Assembly: GCF_026262505.1 (NCBI RefSeq)
Contig: NC_067206.1
Span: 12,582,205 to 12,646,204 of the forward strand
DNA length: 64,000 nt
Direction: 5' to 3'
Source: Trichomonas vaginalis G3
Lineage: Eukaryota; Parabasalia; Trichomonadida; Trichomonadidae
Below are positions 62,191 to 64,000 of the stretch, one piece after another; the stretch's first letter is position 1; every line of letters starts with the position of its first letter. Under the pieces are notes generated by a model, which was not told the DNA's origin, ran no database searches, and saw only the letters and a list, made by a program, of their open reading frames with translations. Position numbers and translations under genes: made by a program.

Positions 62191-63540
62191 CTTCTTTACA
62201 TCTGACCTCGTTAAGCCCTTCCATATTTCTGTTTAAAGTCATACATCTTTAATTTCAGTAAGATTCTTTCATGTTTGCTCAAGAAAGAAGTTCATAGGTG
62301 CAATTTCAACAATTACCTGCAGCATTTGCTCTATCTCATGATATAAGTCTCCTTCAAGAGCTGATGTAGTAGTGTTGCAATATATGAGGATTTTAAGTAG
62401 AAGGCATTCATACTTTCCACCAAGTTTATAACATACCATCCATCTCTTAGTGGCGAGTTTTATATTTAATTCTTCTCTAAGAGTCTGCATGAAAACCTTT
62501 ACCGAAATGCTTTCGTTGTAAGTAGTCTCTTCAGTTTGTTCATCTAAAGCTCGATGTTAAAGTCAATAGTCTATTGCCTGACTTAACATTCCTCTTCCTA
62601 TTCTTCTTCATCTTTTCTTTAACACATCTTCTCACCTTTCTTTTGGTGTGTCAATAGAAACGAATGTAACATTTTAGGCTTGCTGCGAACTGTTCATACG
62701 CTCTTAAACTACTCTCTCTCTGGTGTTATCCAGGTTCGTCTCTTCTCTGAGAAACCTATTGCTACATAGACGCTGTGCAAGTAACGAGAAGCGCGAGCAG
62801 ACACAAAGTTATGATGCCAAATGTCATTAAAAAGCTTACTTTGCAGACAATGAAACCGAGACAGGGAATGAAGTATTTTAAGAACTCAAAGTGGACCGTA
62901 GTAGCCAAAATGAAATGGTTAGTATATGAGAAACATGCTCCATGACAAACATAAACCAACGTACGATAAGATAAAATGACGGCAAAGAAAGAAAGACTGC
63001 AAACGTTGGGTAAAAGAGCCATATTCCCCATTCACAAAAAGATATCTATTGTCGGGTAACGATGGAAGAAACCCGCATTGGCTACAAAAAACATATATTA
63101 TCGGGAAACGAGCTATATTCCATAATTGCGACCAAAGCACTTATATTTGAAGGAGACATTGAACCAGCGAAATCAAGGAAAGAAAGAGTCATAGGAACAC
63201 AATAGCGAAGACTCAAATACAAACTATGACAAATCTTTCTCAGGCGATTATTGGGATGCTACCGCTAGAGATGGGCGACCAGAAGCCCAAAGGCAAACGA
63301 AGGACATGGAATTACAAGCAGACTAGGTGAACAGATCGGCCAAAGATGCCAACAACTTGAGGCACCGTGAGACGGGCAGGAGTTACCAAAAGCTGACACC
63401 ACAAGAGAGAGAACAACCGACGGATTAATATTTCTCTTACGTCGAATGTAACGTTGAAGAAATTCAATGAGTTCACTCTTCTGGAACTTTAACGACAGAG
63501 GCTTGAACTTTTGCATAAATGTTTTCGCTGTTGAGTCCAT
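62191..63540. other. Maverick DNA beyond the repeated part, noisy
   Basis: This is unmatched in the first copy. 62200-62750 reads partly as minus-strand coding (for example LREELNIKLATKRWM near 62480), probably upstream of the polymerase. 62760-63420 is less AT-rich and reads partly as plus-strand coding of a basic protein; no family is recognised. The same error pattern as before makes gene calls unsafe. Confidence 0.4.
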
Positions 63541-63720
63541 AGAGTCTGAAGTTGCTGATATAATGATTTGGTATAATAGAGTCGTTTCCTAAACGCTCTG
63601 TTATGAGTATATGACGAATTAAATTAAATGTCTTACCTGAACCCATCTTTCCACATAGAAATACACACCATTTGAACAGAACTCAATATCCTTTCTGAAA
63701 GGAAGAATAGAGAGAGAGTT
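63541..63720 (-). pseudogene. Maverick packaging-ATPase P-loop region (fossil)
   Basis: On the minus strand near 63629-63660 the sequence encodes a beta strand ending in GKMGSGKT, a Walker A motif (G-x-x-G-x-GKT type). In a Polinton the expected carrier is the FtsK/HerA-type genome-packaging ATPase. Only this part can be seen, in noisy sequence. Confidence 0.5.
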
Positions 63721-64000
63721 AAGTTTGTCTGTAGTTTCATTCATGTCTTCATCTACGTCATGTATTAAATGCTTCATTTTATCTCCATTAAAAATGCAAG
63801 TCAGAAATATTCAGAACATAGCACCGAGTCTAACTGACAAGAGTATAAAGATATACTATGAACACGTTATGATGAAACACCAAAATTCAAGAAAGTCAGT
63901 ATACTTATGAATATCCAAGGCACTGGGTAGAGTATGTAGGAGGTGAGAAAGCTATTGAAATCAGACAGGTTCGAAGTATTCCAGCAGGAAGAACAATATT
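63721..64000 (+). other. Start of an unknown Maverick gene at window edge
   Basis: Plus-strand coding appears from about 63796 (MQVRNIQNIAPSLTDK) and again toward the edge (HWVEYVGGEKAIEIRQ). It is divergent from the ATPase region. The product is unknown and the gene is cut by the window. Confidence 0.35.

Larger units (their letters stand above)
47861..64000. mobile_element. Maverick/Polinton fossil with left end
   Basis: The left end AGTATACAAG at 47861 lies inside the transposase gene. The end region shares blocks with the other Maverick end at 3749. Parts seen: small end genes, a membrane protein, a major capsid protein, other small virion-type genes, a protein-primed family B DNA polymerase, and near 63.6 kb the P-loop of a packaging-type ATPase. 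The integrase and right end are not in the window. Several genes still look whole; the polymerase is broken in several places. After the gap at 55822 the sequence repeats in noisy form. Probably a young insertion. Confidence 0.88.

Overview
The window looks like nuclear DNA of a parabasalid protist (Trichomonas or Tritrichomonas type). The genes are intronless, and the intergenic DNA is very AT-rich. Several genes have an initiator-like TCAYW motif 5-10 nt before the ATG, and some stops merge into TAAA. Polinton/Maverick, TTAA-targeting Kolobok-like and Mutator-like elements are all present. The species cannot be fixed from sequence alone.

Layout. 1-3749 is the right end of one Maverick fossil with a large 48-bp tandem-repeat gene. 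4006-11060 holds a long-inverted-repeat element split by two inverted 1,038-bp TTAA elements; its two halves and its target-site copies only make sense if 5693-10018 is inverted. That segment carries RPS13 and a ubiquitin-like gene. 11144-19920 is a run of small host genes: an IBD-like protein, NIP7, a membrane protein, a UBE2J-type E2, a HAD phosphatase-like protein, a U1A/U2B''-type RRM protein and unknowns. 20035-25287 is a TIR element whose right repeat was split by a Kolobok-like transposon. The transposase of that transposon carries a C-terminal domain resembling a ubiquitin-specific protease with its catalytic Cys replaced. A calcineurin-B-like gene follows, then a 3.4-kb Mutator-like element with 10-bp target-site copies (27023-30418).

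31412-43850 is the best host gene cluster: Raptor-like, POC1-like, UBC12-like, HYLS1, an ARM/coiled-coil protein, an unknown, eIF1 and a type I DnaJ. POC1, HYLS1 and the ARM/coiled-coil gene share the 8-mer TTAAACGT just before their ATG, which suggests co-regulation of centriole and basal-body genes.

44064-64000 is a nest of elements: a long-inverted-repeat element, a 949-bp element holding five back-to-back hairpins, a second Kolobok-like transposon, and a Maverick inserted in its transposase gene. After a 25-N gap at 55822 the Maverick sequence of 49.6-55.4 kb is repeated in the same direction in very noisy form, which looks more like uncorrected sequence than biology.

The strongest leads are the transposase-USP-like fusion, an E2F-like 13-mer (TTTGGCGGGATTT) in front of both transposase genes, the five-hairpin array, and the inversion or misassembly at 4.65-11.06 kb.
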